From positions 530,213-594,212 of the forward strand of contig NW_023998562.1 in assembly GCF_014805625.2 (NCBI RefSeq): a stretch of DNA of 64,000 nucleotides, given 5' to 3'. The notes below the pieces were generated by a model. That model did not search any database, was not told where the DNA came from, and saw nothing but the letters and a program-made list of their open reading frames with translations. The position numbers and the translations under genes were made by a program. Below, in pieces: positions 23,389 through 34,499 of this stretch. This DNA comes from Glossina fuscipes. Lineage: Eukaryota; Arthropoda; Insecta; Diptera; Glossinidae. Every line of letters starts with the position of its first letter. The first letter of the stretch is position 1.

Positions 23389-24813
23389 TTGTTCCTTCTC
23401 CCAAATTTTCCACCTCTTCCAGTTTGTGAGGCCATACATGAGGTTATCTACCCTTGCCACTTATCCACCAAAAACATTATAAACAATGATGCTCTGAATT
23501 TGTACATATCCCGCCAACATAACGTCAAAGTCGAAAGGAAACTAAAAACGCCCTGTCTAATAGCGAAAGAACGAGAACATGATTTGAATTTAAACAAAAC
23601 GATCGAACTCGAACTAGAAATTAAGCAACTTAAGGAATGTTTAAATAATGCGGAGCGCGAAATATAAGAGAAAAGCTTGAGCAATAGCAAAAGATCAACA
23701 CCACCGTTCCCTCAAAGGAACGGAGGAACTGAAGTCTAGGCAAAGCATAGGGATTCAGAGTAATTTAAACGAACTAGTAGAGAAAAATGATAACAATGAA
23801 AATGCGATTGAACACAAAGACCAAATTTTAATATTGCAAGAAAAGCTAAACGATTTTGAGACGTGGAAGCAAAGGCAGAAAAAAGAAAATTGTGCATTTT
23901 TTCGCGATATACATAAGAAACTAAGTGAACTAACTGAAGCCTTCGAAGATTGCAAACATCAAAAAGAGAAAACGCAAGATGAAATCGAACAAGAGATCCA
24001 TAATATTCACAGCACAGCACCTTCTATCGAGTATTTGGAAGATTTGTCATTAAGAAAGGTGAAAAACAAAGTTCAGACAAATTAGAAAAAAAGGTCTTAC
24101 AATTAGAACAAAATTACAAAGAAAAATTGTAGGAATTGCAAAATGGTTTCAAAAAATTTGCTCTCATTAATATCGAAAATAGCAATCAAAACGAAAGAAA
24201 TATGAGAGACTAGCAGTTTATTATTGGAGTTTACAATAATGTGTTTTTTAAACTTTTGGAGTGATCCTAGCCAGTTTTGGCCGTTTTTAGACTTAATAGA
24301 TTTTCAAAGCTTAGAGGAGAGAAAAGAGATATATAACAGCCTAGTAAAAATATATATCCATATTTTAATTTGGGAATCTAAGAGACAAAACGTCGTCTGT
24401 TTCAGTTGTATAGAGGGTCATCAATTGTTTTATCAAAATAGTCTGGAATGTAGAAGCAAACTCAAAAATGATCTCACTGAATATAATCAAATTATAATAC
24501 CCATTTTACATTCCAATCATTTTACTTTGGCCTTCGTAGACATAGTAGAAAAGCAATTTATTTACATTGATCCTTTCGGGGAAAACGAGAAAATTGTCGG
24601 AACTTTTTTCCTTATATTTAAAGACATATTAGAAGACAGCACAATTTGGCTATATAAGACTGTTGACCATTGTATGCAGGTTGATTCCTTCAATTGTGGA
24701 GCTCATATTTGCCAATTTGTTGAAGCATTGTTCTAATCTGCAGATTTGACAGACACGGAATACAGAAAAATAATGAAACAAAAATTAATGGACTTTATCG
24801 GTAACTTGGAAAA
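23389..24813 (+). pseudogene. Coiled-coil plus Ulp1-type (C48) cysteine protease gene, 5' portion
   Basis: Ulp1-type proteases cleave SUMO-like modifiers. Related domains also occur in transposon-encoded proteins. The frames 23389-23667 and about 23750-24170 encode a long charged coiled coil (LELEIKQLKECLNNAEREI and neighbours) with several breaks. The frame 24224-24736 then encodes the protease core. It has a His in HSNHFTLAFVD, an Asp in FIYIDPFG, and the Gln and Cys in MQVDSFNCGAH, so all four expected catalytic positions remain. An in-frame TAA at 24734-24736 interrupts the frame, which otherwise continues through LTDTEYRKIMKQKLMDFIG to 24813. There a foldback element is inserted, and the frame resumes at 27286. 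The gene is therefore decayed. It could be a host gene duplicate or part of an unrecognised transposon. Confidence 0.75.
24805..24813. repeat. Target-site duplication of the foldback element, left copy
   Basis: CTTGGAAAA lies immediately before the element's AAGGGTGTGAAG terminus. The identical nine bases follow the other terminus at 27277-27285. A nine-base duplication is typical of Mutator-like DNA transposons. Confidence 0.9.
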
Positions 24814-25100
24814 AAGGGTGTGAAGATAAATTCGAATTTAACTAGTAAAGACACCTACCATTTCTGTTAACATACCTCTGTTAACAACTTACCAGAGCTC
24901 ATGTTAAATAATTACAATTGAGATATAGTTGGTTTGAAAGCCTAATCCGTCCATATTAAAAAAAAGAAAATATTTTTGTGGGCATTTCATGAATCAATAT
25001 AAAACTACCTTTCAAGCAAACTAAACAAATTCAAATTCTGCTTATGGAAACTATTTTTAACGGTATTTGAAATTTGCTATATTAGCGAAAACTGCAAAAT

Positions 25101-26155
25101 GTCGCCTATATTCACCTATATCACGTGAATCTATATGAAAATACCTATCGATTAAGCAAAAAAAATTCACCCTTTGCTTTCAGGAACTATTTTTGCCAAT
25201 TTTTTGAAATTTGCTATGTTACCATAACATAGCTATGAGAGAACACCCAAATTTGACACTCTGGTGCGGCCAAACTAGAAAATGTCGCTTATATTCACCT
25301 ATAGCACGTGAATCTATATGAAAATACCTATCAATTAAGCAAAAAAAATTCACCCTTTGCTTTCAGAAACTATTTTTGCCAATTTTTTGAAATTTGCTAT
25401 GTTACCATAACATAGCTATGAGAGAACAACCAAATTTGACACTCTGGTGCCGCCAAACTAGAAAATGTCGCCTATATCCACCTATATCACGTGAATCCCT
25501 ATGAAAATACCTATCGAGTAGGCAAAAAAAATCCAAACTTTGCTTTCAGGAACTATCTTTGCCGATTTCTTGAAATTTGCTAAGTTACCATAACATAGCT
25601 ATGGGAGAACACGCAAATTTGACACACTGGTGCGGCCAAACTAGAAAATGTCGCCTATATTCACCTATATCATGTGAATCTATATGAAAATACCTATCGA
25701 TTAAGCAAAAAAATTTCACACTTTGCTTTCAGGAACTATTTTTACCGATTTTTTGAAATTTGCTATGTTAGTGAAAAATGCATATGGAAATACACCCAAA
25801 TTTGACACTCTGGTGCGGCCAAACTAGAAAATGTCGCCTATATTCACCTATATCATGTGAATCTATATGAAAATACCTATCGATTAAACAAAAAAATTTC
25901 ACACTTTGCTTTCAGGAACTATTTTTGCCGATTTTTTGAAATTTGCTATGTTACCATAACATAGCTATGGGAGAACACCCAACTTTGACACACTGGTGCG
26001 GCCAAACTAGAAAATGTCGCCTATATTCACCTATATCATGTGAATCTATATAAAAACGCCTATCCAATGAGCAAAAAAATTCAAACTTTTCTTTCGGGAA
26101 CTGTTTTGAACGATCTTTTGAAATTTGATATGTTCGCGAAAAATGGTAAAATGTG
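25101..26155. repeat. 183-bp tandem array in the left arm of the foldback element
   Basis: The word 'gtcgc' after 'aaaat' occurs at 25101, 25284, 25467, 25650, 25833 and 26016, exactly 183 bp apart each time. Each unit contains 'ctatattcacctatatca', 'aatacctatcgattaagc', 'ttgctttcaggaacta', 'tttgaaatttgctatgtta' and 'ctggtgcggccaaactag'. The constant period with scattered substitutions indicates expansion by unequal exchange. The last unit is distinct near its end and matches the inner end of the right arm best. Confidence 0.93.
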
Positions 26156-26820
26156 GTATAGTATAGTGTATTTTGTACTAGAAATCATTGTACTACACTA
26201 TGTTGTACTGAAAATAATTCTACTACAGTATAGTGTATTTTGTACTGAAAATGAGTATACTATAGTACGAAATTTTTGAACTACAGTATAGTGTATTTTG
26301 TACTGAAAATCATTGTACTACAGTACAAAATTTTTGTACTACTGTATAGTGTATTTTGTACTGAAAATCATTGTACTACAGTACAAAAATGTTTGTACTA
26401 CAGAAAATCATTGTACTACAGTATAGTGTGTTTTGTACTAGATATCATTATACTACAGTATAGTGTATTTTGTACTAGAAATCATTGTACTATAGTATAG
26501 TGTATTTTGTACTAGAAATCATTGTACTCCAGTATAGTGAATTTTTGTACTACAGTATACTGCATTTTGTACTAGAATATATTGCGTATTTTATACTACT
26601 TTATACTACACTGGGGTATTTCGTACTAGAATAGATTGTACTACAGTATAGCATTTTTCTTGCTAAAATATATTGTACTAAAGTATAGTGTATTTTGAAC
26701 TAGAATACATTGCACTACAGTATAGTTTTTTTTTGTCCTAGAATATAGTGCATTATGCTAAAGTATACTATACTAGTACTAGACTTTACTACACTAGTAT
26801 ATATATATGCTATACTATAC
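26156..26820. repeat. Loop region built of 'gtactacagtatagtgtatt' repeats
   Basis: The loop between the arms consists of irregular copies of a phrase built from 'tactacagta', 'tagtgtattttgtact' and 'agaaatcattgtact', spaced about 35-60 bp apart. Many words (gtac, tactagta, tatacta) are self-complementary. Frames at 26040-26279 and 26276-26500 are artefacts of this repeat. Confidence 0.85.
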
Positions 26821-27276
26821 TCACAACCATTTTTCGCTAACATATCAAAATTCAAAAGATCGTTCAAAACAGTTCCCGAAAGAAAAGTGTGAATTTTTTT
26901 GCCCATGCAATAGGTACTTTTATATAGATTCACGTGATATAGGTTAATATAGGCGACATTTTCTAGTTTGGCCGCACCAGAGTGTCAAATTTGGGTTTTT
27001 TTCCATATGCATTTTTCGCTAACATACCAAATTTCAAATACCGTTAAAAATAGTTTCCATAAGCAGAATTTGAATTTGTTTAGTTTGCTTGAAAGGTAGT
27101 TTTATATTGATTCATGAAATGCCCACAAAAATATTTTCTTTTTTTTAATATGGACGGATTAGGCTTTCAAACCAACTATATCTCAATTGTAATTATTTAA
27201 CATGACCTCTGTTAAGTTGTTAACAGAAATGGTAGGTATCTTTACTAGTTAAATTCGAATTTATCTTCACACCCTT

Positions 27277-27285
27277 CTTGGAAAA
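27277..27285. repeat. Target-site duplication of the foldback element, right copy
   Basis: CTTGGAAAA is identical to 24805-24813 and abuts the CTTCACACCCTT end of the element. Confidence 0.9.
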
Positions 27286-27430
27286 TATATGTCTACATTG
27301 TGGAGGCATATGTATTGACGACAGCGTTAGATGTGGAGATTGCGCCAGATCCATAAATAACAGCTGTCGTAGTTACCATTATTCTGATGAGATACGGTGC
27401 GTTTTACGCCAAAGCCGTTGGAATATCTGA
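27277..27430 (+). pseudogene. 3' portion of the Ulp1-like gene, Cys-rich C-terminus
   Basis: Removing the inserted element and one copy of the duplication restores the frame that ran into 24813. The continuation reads CLHCGGICIDDSVRCGDC, in which two CX2C pairs ten residues apart look like a zinc ribbon. It then runs on to a TGA at 27428-27430. The uninterrupted reading across both sides shows that the element landed inside a coding exon. What the Cys pairs bind is unknown. Such a motif after a Ulp1 domain is not something I can tie to a named family. Confidence 0.7.
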
Positions 27431-29212
27431 AAGTCGGTCCGTTTATTCAATCTGTTTTTGTCCGCAAATATAACCATCCATTGCCATATATGAATGTAAA
27501 TATGAAAAAAGTGCCGAAAAATTGGACACAGGCCAAATATAGCTTTTTCTTGCTATAATCCTAGTTTTTTATAAATAAGAGTTCAACTTTTAATACTTAA
27601 AATCTTAGCCAATTTCTAAAATTGCTATGTTTTTTTAAAAGCATCTTAGTTATAAAAAAATAGTGTAATTTTTATTTATATATAATAGTGTAATTTTTAT
27701 GTATATGTAAATATAAAAAATAATAATTATTAATATATTCGACATACGCCGAACAAAATTTTGTTTATGTTGGATATTATATGAAGTACTTTGATTTCTA
27801 ATTTTTATAAAAATGAAATTTGCCCAATTTTAAAAATATTTAGACTTTTGTAAAACCTTAGGCAAAAGAAGAAAATAATATAATGTAAATAATATTAATA
27901 ATAAGCACTTGAAGAGATTTATGTAAATAGTGTAGAGAAAATCTATATAGAAATTAGAATGGAATTCGTTTAAATAGTGCAAATAAAAGAATGTTTTTTA
28001 ATTAACTGCTCTTATTTTTCTTGTGTTTTCAATAAAAGATAATCATATTAGGATATTAATAAAAAATAATTTTCTTAGGAAACTTCAAATTTGGTTTAGC
28101 TTTTTTTCTTTTAACAGCAACTTGGTATCTCCTCCACATTGTTACAATTTTTCAAATTCTACAGTGTATGTACTGTTTGTACGTATCTCTTTCCCATTCT
28201 ATAAATAATAAGTAAAGTGTATATTGCATATATATATATACGTATATATACGTACAAGCAATACTTCTGTAGAAATAAAACAAACTCTTTGGCGGTTATT
28301 TCTTGCATATCTTATAGGAGTTTTGCTTGTAGGTAACTAATAAGAATAAAGGAATTCCAATTTGTTAAAAAAAGAAACTAAATTCTTTCGTAGGTGACAT
28401 TACTAAATTTAATTTACTTAACAATTTTTACTAAAGATGTGATCCTTGAAAATAATAAAAAATGCATATAAAGTTTTCAATCAATTTGGAAAAATTGTTG
28501 TAAGCGTATATAAATTTATTTATCTATTGTAATTGTACTCATTTTGGATAAAATGTCATATATAAATTAAAAAATTTTAAAATATAAATTAAAAGTTTCA
28601 TGGAATAAGCCTGGAATCATTAATATTAAATAAATGATGTAACAAAAACAAATCATGTATTTTTGATATAAGTGATTGATTTTATATATACCTGTCCTTT
28701 GTTTTAGCGGCGTATATATTTATAGGTGGCTCTAGCGCATATGAATGCATTCTTAACCCCGTTACTTTGCAAACGTTTGATACAATGTGACGCCAAATCA
28801 AGCAACAACTAACAGACTTATTGGTCATACAAATAATGATCAATAACCGTGATATCGTGCCCAAATTAATTACAGTAAACAAATAATAAAATAATAATAA
28901 ATAAGTCATTGTAGAATAAAGCACTTCTGATTTTCAGTAACAACAAAAAAATTACAAATATTTTTCTTAATAATTGAAAATTTTGTTACATTTAACATTT
29001 TCTTACGTCTCATGTGGTGTATTCTGCACATTGTTGCGTTTCCATGAACTGTGTCTATGCAATATATCTAAACTCTCTTTTCACTCTCTCTACATACTTA
29101 ATATATGTTGACCCGTAGACATACATAGGTATATGTATACATCAAGAAAAAAACGCCAAAGCATTTTGATCTTTGCAAGAGTAACACAACGTGTACGTCA
29201 TTTGTAGAAAAA
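27431..29212. other. AT-rich DNA without a recognised gene
   Basis: After the Ulp1-like stop codon the sequence is very AT-rich. An AATAAA occurs at 27981-27986 and could serve a transcript from the left. A short TA/TACG-rich microsatellite lies at about 28228-28252. No frame with a domain is seen. Confidence 0.35.
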
Positions 29213-29324
29213 AATTATTATTATTATTTTAATTTTAGACTAATGAATTGAATTCTTAGACTAAAAAAAGAGACATTGAGCACTAGCAACACAGGCTATC
29301 GGCTCTAATTTAAATAAATGGATA

Positions 29325-32300
29325 TTAGATAATAAGCTTAGTAGTATTAATAAAGTAAAATATTGAATTGATATTCTGTTCTGAAGTTGATTGTAGAATG
29401 TTCAAAGGGTTAATCGTTCCAAATGCAATACTTCTAGCCAAGGAAAAGTTGAGGCAGTCGCAGAGAATGTGCTTTATAGTAAGAGTTTGTCCACAACAGC
29501 AGATTGGGGGAGAAGACTTCTTCAGGATCCATTGGTGAGTTGCAATTGTATGACCAAGGCGAATTCTCGAAAATGTTTGGATCTTGGTTTTCTCAACGTT
29601 TGTTGGATATAAAGGTGGAGTTAATTGAGGGTTAATAAAAGAGTAGTGTTGATGATGGTGTTGTAAATTTCCTTCTGTAATTTTCTCTTTAACTTTTCTT
29701 CCAATATAACTTTGAAGATCCAACTTTTCCATGACATCATCCATAATTAGAGGAGCAGAAGCAGCATACTTTGCCGCTAAATCCGCCTGCTCATTTCCCA
29801 GTAAACCGATGTGACTTGGTACCCATAACATTTTAATTTTTCCGTCGGGTGTAGTAATTATATTCCTTAATTTGTTGATGGTGCTCCATCTCGAAGTCGA
29901 AGGATTCCGAACAGCTTGTAATACAGACAAACTGTCGGTAACAATAGCGGTTTTGAGTTTGTTTTTATGGGCAAGGTTGGCAGCGTGAAGGATAGCTCTG
30001 GCTTCCGTTGTGAAAGTTGAAGTACTTTCGTGAAATATGTGGTTGAGAAGAACCCGTCCTGTAGCATCTACCACCGCACAAGCAGGAGGCAGACCAGGAG
30101 ATTTTGAGCTGTCTGTGTACAAAAGATTCCAACCAGTACTGTCCAATACTTGGGTTTTTTCAGCTATTAGATTCCTGAAGACATAATTTGGAGTATCTTC
30201 TTTCTTGTGCATAGACAGTGAGATGTCAAAAGAGCAGTGTTTCAAAATCCAGGGAGGTTTAACACCAAAAGAGCGGGAAATTTTTAAGGGAATGTTCAAT
30301 TCCTTTGCGATGCACAAACAATGGTCAATTGCAGATGGTGACTTTGGAATTTTCTTCGCAATATTAATCTTTCTTACGTCATCACCGAGAATGGATTTGT
30401 TTGAATTAAGAAGCTTAGGGACTATTTTAGCTTTTAACTCATACAGTCTATTTTCTAAAGTTGGGAGACCAGTTTCAATTATAATATTATTTATGGGCGT
30501 CGTCCGAAAAGCATAACAACTTGCTCTAACGGCTTGGTGATAGACCGGTTTAAGGATGTTGATATTATATTTGCAGCTATTGCCATAAATTATCAAAGCA
30601 TAGTCAATCTTGCTTAACACAAGCATTTTGGTAAGATAAGCGATAGTGTTAATATGCGCATGGCTTCTCCAAGCAACGTACTGTATGAAATTTACCCTTG
30701 TTAAAAGGGAGTTTTTTAAGCGAAGGCAGTGTGCTTTCCAACGATAATTGTTTGAAAACGGGTGCCCGAGAACATGGAGCGTCTGCACATTTAGTACTGG
30801 TAAGTCGTTAATATGCATCAGTAGGTTTCCTGCATCGCACATTTGTTTTCGACAAATGTGCATTTTTTTTTTGATTTTTGTATAGAGATTATAGCTCCTG
30901 ACGAGTTTGCCAATGTGGAGATCTCACAGGCAATAGATTCGAGGATGTTGATTGCTTTCGTGTTGTCTTTTTCTTTTGTAAAAATGTATACATCGTCCGC
31001 GTAGAGACAATGTTCCACTCTTGGTACACGGCAAAGAATTTCGCTAATTTCGTTGAAAGCGATCTGGAAAAGCGTGACAGAGAGAGGAGATCCTTGCGGA
31101 ATGCCATTCTTTAGCGGAAAGGAATCAGAAAGATGATTGTTGATTCTAACTTTGAACCGCCGATGCGACATGAATGATTTGATGTAGTTGAAGAATTTGG
31201 ATCCAACATTCCATGATTTCAAGAGTCTTAAGATAACATGAAGACCAACTCTGTCAAATTCTTTTTCGAAATCAATTGAGAGAATTGTTACGTGATTTCG
31301 TTCGGAAATTGCTTTGCTTGTGAAATAATCAATATGTAACAGAGCGTCGATGCATCCTCTACCCCGCTTGAAACCAACTTGTTGCCTTGTTATCAGGTTC
31401 TTGGATTCAAGAAACCAAGATAATCTAGATGCCATAATATTCTCTAATACCTTAGAGAGGCAAGGTAAAAGAGAAATTGGGCGATAATCTGATGCGATGG
31501 AGACATCTTTTGACTTTGGAATTGGAACAACTGTTGCCAGTTTCCACATGTAGGGTATATGGCCAGTCATAAATACCGTATTATATAGGTCCAGTAATTT
31601 CTTTTTACTAGACTTAGACATAGCACTGATCATTTGGTATGAGATGCGGTCTAGACCAGGTGTCTTCCCCTTCAAATTGGTGAGACAACTTCCAAGTTCT
31701 GAGGTATATACGCAATTTTCCAGGAACATGGCACATCTATCGATATTATTTGGAGGAGATATTGGAGTCCTTTTATTTTCAATGAAAGCACTGGAGAAGT
31801 TGCTGTCAGAGGAGTATTCGCACCACACTTTTCCAAAGTAATTAGAAATCTCATCTGCGTCAGTTAAAGTTCCATTGGGAGTGCAGATGGCAGAAATTTC
31901 GTTCAGGTTTGAAGTCCCATTAAGTCTGTTGATTTTGTTCCAGACAACTTTCATTGATGTATTTCTGTGAATTCGTCTCGAGAAAAGTTCGAAACTAAGT
32001 GCCTTTGATCTCCGTAATTCCTTCCTGAATAGAGCATTGGCCTTTTTGTATAATAACAAGTGATTCTGATTGGGACATCTCTTAAAGCGGTGCCATAGAT
32101 CCATTTTATTTTTCCTCAAAAACGAAAGCGTGTTGTTCCACCATGGAACCCTAGCTCGTTTAAAAGAGGTGTTTGATTGAGGAATAGAAAGATGAGCAGC
32201 CGTGCGAATCGATTTAGACATAATAGCACCATCATGGTTGCAGTTTCCGTTAAATGGCTTTGAATTCAAAAATGACTCCACTTGTTTGGAGTAATTGATC

Positions 32301-33031
32301 CAATCCGCTTTATCTAGGAGGAATTTGGCCTGTTTTGCTGGAGTAGCAGAGGACGTTGAAAGTTTAAGATCGATTATGATTGGAAAGTGATCACTATTAT
32401 GTAGATCATCAGAAATAGATCAGGACACCAAAGGAAGAAGTGATGGAGAGCAACATGTTAAATCAATATGTGAAAAAGTATGATGAGTTGAGAAGTGCGT
32501 TGGTTTTCCATCATTTAAAACGCAAAGGTTGCTTTGAAAAAAGGCCTTTTCTAAAACAGTACCGCGAGTGTTGTTCACTGTTGAGCCCCATATGGTATTC
32601 CAGCTGTTGAAATCGCCGCATATAATTAATGGGGGGGAAAGTACGGAGAATAAACTGTAGAGTTCTTGCCGAGAAAACGATTACGAAGGTGGAATATAGA
32701 GCGAAAGCACTGTAAATTTTATATTTAACATTATTTGTATCGCTACGGCTTGTATATTTGAGCTTAAATTTATGCGTTTGTGAGGTATACTTGATTTTAT
32801 AAAAACACCTACTCCTTGTTTGGAATATGAGTTTTGATCAGCATTCGTGAAGTATCCAGTATATGATTTGGGTGGAATAGGATTAAAAGAGCTTCTACAA
32901 TGGGTTTCTTGAAGCGATAAAAAGGTTTGATTAAAATCACTTATGAGTGTACGGAGTTCATCAAAATTATTAATAAGTCCCTTAATGTTCCATTGTAGAA
33001 TTTTAAAAACTTTATTTAATTGTAATGACAT
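29325..33031 (-). pseudogene. I-clade ORF2: endonuclease, reverse transcriptase, RNase H; two stops and a frameshift
   Basis: ORF2 nicks target DNA, reverse-transcribes the element RNA and removes RNA with RNase H. From ATG 33031 the endonuclease begins FKILQWNIKGLINNFDELR, with QETH following. A stop (TAA, near 32681) occurs after LYIPPS. Reading on gives ICGDFNSWN and, after a second stop (TGA, near 32425), NSDHFPI, the SDH block. The 32281-30818 frame holds the RT with SDYRPISLLP, LSIDFEKEFDRV, NGIPQGSPLS and the catalytic YADD (HCLYADDVYIF). In a run of about ten A residues near 30865 the frame shifts into 30863-29325. That frame carries RNase H with its acidic residues in LLYTDSSK, TTEARAI, VTDSLSV and NEQADLAA, and ends with a CCCGQ..H..C-like tail. 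Apart from the three lesions all catalytic motifs are intact. Confidence 0.9.
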
Positions 33032-33052
33032 GTAAGCAGAGTGGAGGGAGGG

Positions 33053-34381
33053 TTAAGTTGACATGTCAGCGTCTCCGTCAAGAAGTTCGCTATAGGAATT
33101 TTTCGTTAATGATTTATTCTTACCAGCAGAATAATCTGTATTTAGGTGATTTGCTACATTTGAAGCGCAACGAGTTGGCGCACGTGAATAATTTGAAATT
33201 GAAAGTTGATTAATGGATGAAAGAAGGGATTCATTACCACTTGTGATTTGTTGAGTAAAGTTGATAGCTGGAGATTCTGGAGAATTTGGTATATTAGATT
33301 TTAGCATATGTGTTGTTGTTTTAGCTTTTTCAATATTTGCAGTTGCTTTGGTTTTTTCAGTATTACCTTTGGCAAGTGATGTAACTGGTTTCGCAATATA
33401 ATTTTTGGTTAATGGTGGAACAGGTTTTTCATTGGAAGCAGTTGCAGTTAAAGTGTTACTAGGCTCGATTTGCGAGGCAACAGCAGCGTAGGTATTACTT
33501 TTGCCAATTCCATGGGCTACAAATGGATTTCTTTCCCGGTATGTGCGTTGCGCTTCGCCCATGCTACAGTAACTTTCTGTTTTGATTTTTAATATTTCAC
33601 GCATCTGTACAAAACGTGGGCATTGTTTGTCTAACGCTGAGTGTTGATCATTGCAATTTATGCAGAAACTACGAGTACAGCTTTCAGTATGTGGAGGATG
33701 ACCACAGTTAGCACAAGATGCAGCATTAGTGCATCTTTTTGCCGTATGACCCAGGCGTTGGCAATTTTTACACCTCATAGGATTTGGGATGTATAGTTCT
33801 ACTTTACATTTATACCACGCCACATCAACTGTTCGCGGTAATCGATAGCGATCAAAAGTTAAAATAATCCTTCCTGTAGGAGAGCGTGTTTTTCCGTCAT
33901 CATTCAGTTTGGTTAATTTATATGCTTCAGTCACTCCTTGAATGCCCATTTCGCGAACAATTTCATCTTCCGGCACATGCATTAAGCAAGGGGCATAAAT
34001 TACGCCTCGAACCGAGTTAAGTTTGTCATGTAGTTTAGCTGAAATAGCACATAGATTAGCTAAAGAATTGGACTTTATTAGTTTTTCGGTTGCGCGCGGG
34101 TTCCCAGCGAGGACCAGTAAATTCCCATCGCGTAGAATCGAGATCGAGTCGATGTATGTTGTAATGCTATCTAGAGCTTTTTTTATAGCAAAAGGGCTAA
34201 TTTGGGAAATTGTTACTCGAGCATCGGTTGAAGAAATAACAATACATTTTTTATCAATAGGGATTATATCGCTGATCGGCAACACCGGAAAATCTGATTT
34301 TTTACTTTTTTTTCTTTGGGGGGATGTGTCACTTAATAGATAAAATCTATTCGGGTTTTTGTCTGGCGGCCCCGGGGCCAT
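33053..34381 (-). CDS. I-clade ORF1 (gag-like RNA-binding protein)
   Basis: This is an intact frame of 442 residues starting MAPGPPDKNP. ORF1 proteins of I elements coat the element's RNA and form ribonucleoprotein particles. The conserved N-terminal half (VISSTDARVTISQISPFAIK, LRDGNLLVLAGNPRATEKL) is shared with the fragment at 10.5-11.0 kb. Near residues 210-255 there are three Cys/His knuckles: CKNCQRLGHTAKRC, CANCGHPPHTESC and CINCNDQHSALDKQC. The C-terminal part is rich in Thr, Lys and Ala with repeated TEKTKATANIEKAK-type words and is probably disordered. The stop is 21 bp before the ORF2 start codon. An open frame of this length beside a damaged ORF2 suggests recent insertion. Confidence 0.9.
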   Translation of the reverse strand: MAPGPPDKNPNRFYLLSDTSPQRKKSKKSDFPVLPISDIIPIDKKCIVISSTDARVTISQISPFAIKKALDSITTYIDSISILRDGNLLVLAGNPRATEKLIKSNSLANLCAISAKLHDKLNSVRGVIYAPCLMHVPEDEIVREMGIQGVTEAYKLTKLNDDGKTRSPTGRIILTFDRYRLPRTVDVAWYKCKVELYIPNPMRCKNCQRLGHTAKRCTNAASCANCGHPPHTESCTRSFCINCNDQHSALDKQCPRFVQMREILKIKTESYCSMGEAQRTYRERNPFVAHGIGKSNTYAAVASQIEPSNTLTATASNEKPVPPLTKNYIAKPVTSLAKGNTEKTKATANIEKAKTTTHMLKSNIPNSPESPAINFTQQITSGNESLLSSINQLSISNYSRAPTRCASNVANHLNTDYSAGKNKSLTKNSYSELLDGDADMST

Positions 34382-34499
34382 TATGCCTTATTGTTGTCTA
34401 TTTATTATTATTTTTGAAATAACCACTCACTTGAAAAGATTTGGGAACTGTGCAATAAGGTTGGGAACTACTAAAGAAAAGTGTCAAATGTTTTCAATT

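Larger units (their letters stand above)
24814..27276. mobile_element. Foldback-type, Mutator-like non-autonomous DNA transposon
   Basis: The element begins AAGGGTGTGAAGATAAATTC and ends with the exact reverse complement of those bases. It is flanked by a perfect 9-bp duplication. The inverted arms are long. The outer part (24814 to about 25100) pairs with about 26990-27276 almost base for base, with one small indel near 24870. The arms continue into 183-bp repeats: six units on the left, and one in inverted orientation on the right (about 26825-26990). The inner ends of the arms, just before 26156 and after 26821, also pair ('gttttgaacgatcttttgaa'). A repetitive AT-rich loop lies between. 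No transposase frame exists, so it must be moved by proteins encoded elsewhere. The 9-bp duplication, the G-rich terminus and the long arms suggest the Mutator superfamily, to which Drosophila FB elements have been linked. That assignment is an inference. Confidence 0.88.

Noticed and set aside
26040..26500. Two open frames of 79 and 74 codons
   Set aside because: They are produced by the repeated loop of the foldback element and have no independent meaning.
23389..27430. Maverick/Polinton-type element (because of a cysteine protease)
   Set aside because: The domain is Ulp1-type, but no polymerase B, integrase, ATPase or capsid frames are nearby and no long terminal repeats of that class are seen.
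30205..30516. Plus-strand open frame opposite the RNase H region
   Set aside because: It is an antisense shadow of the I-clade ORF2. The same applies to 31644-31841 and 34023-34343.
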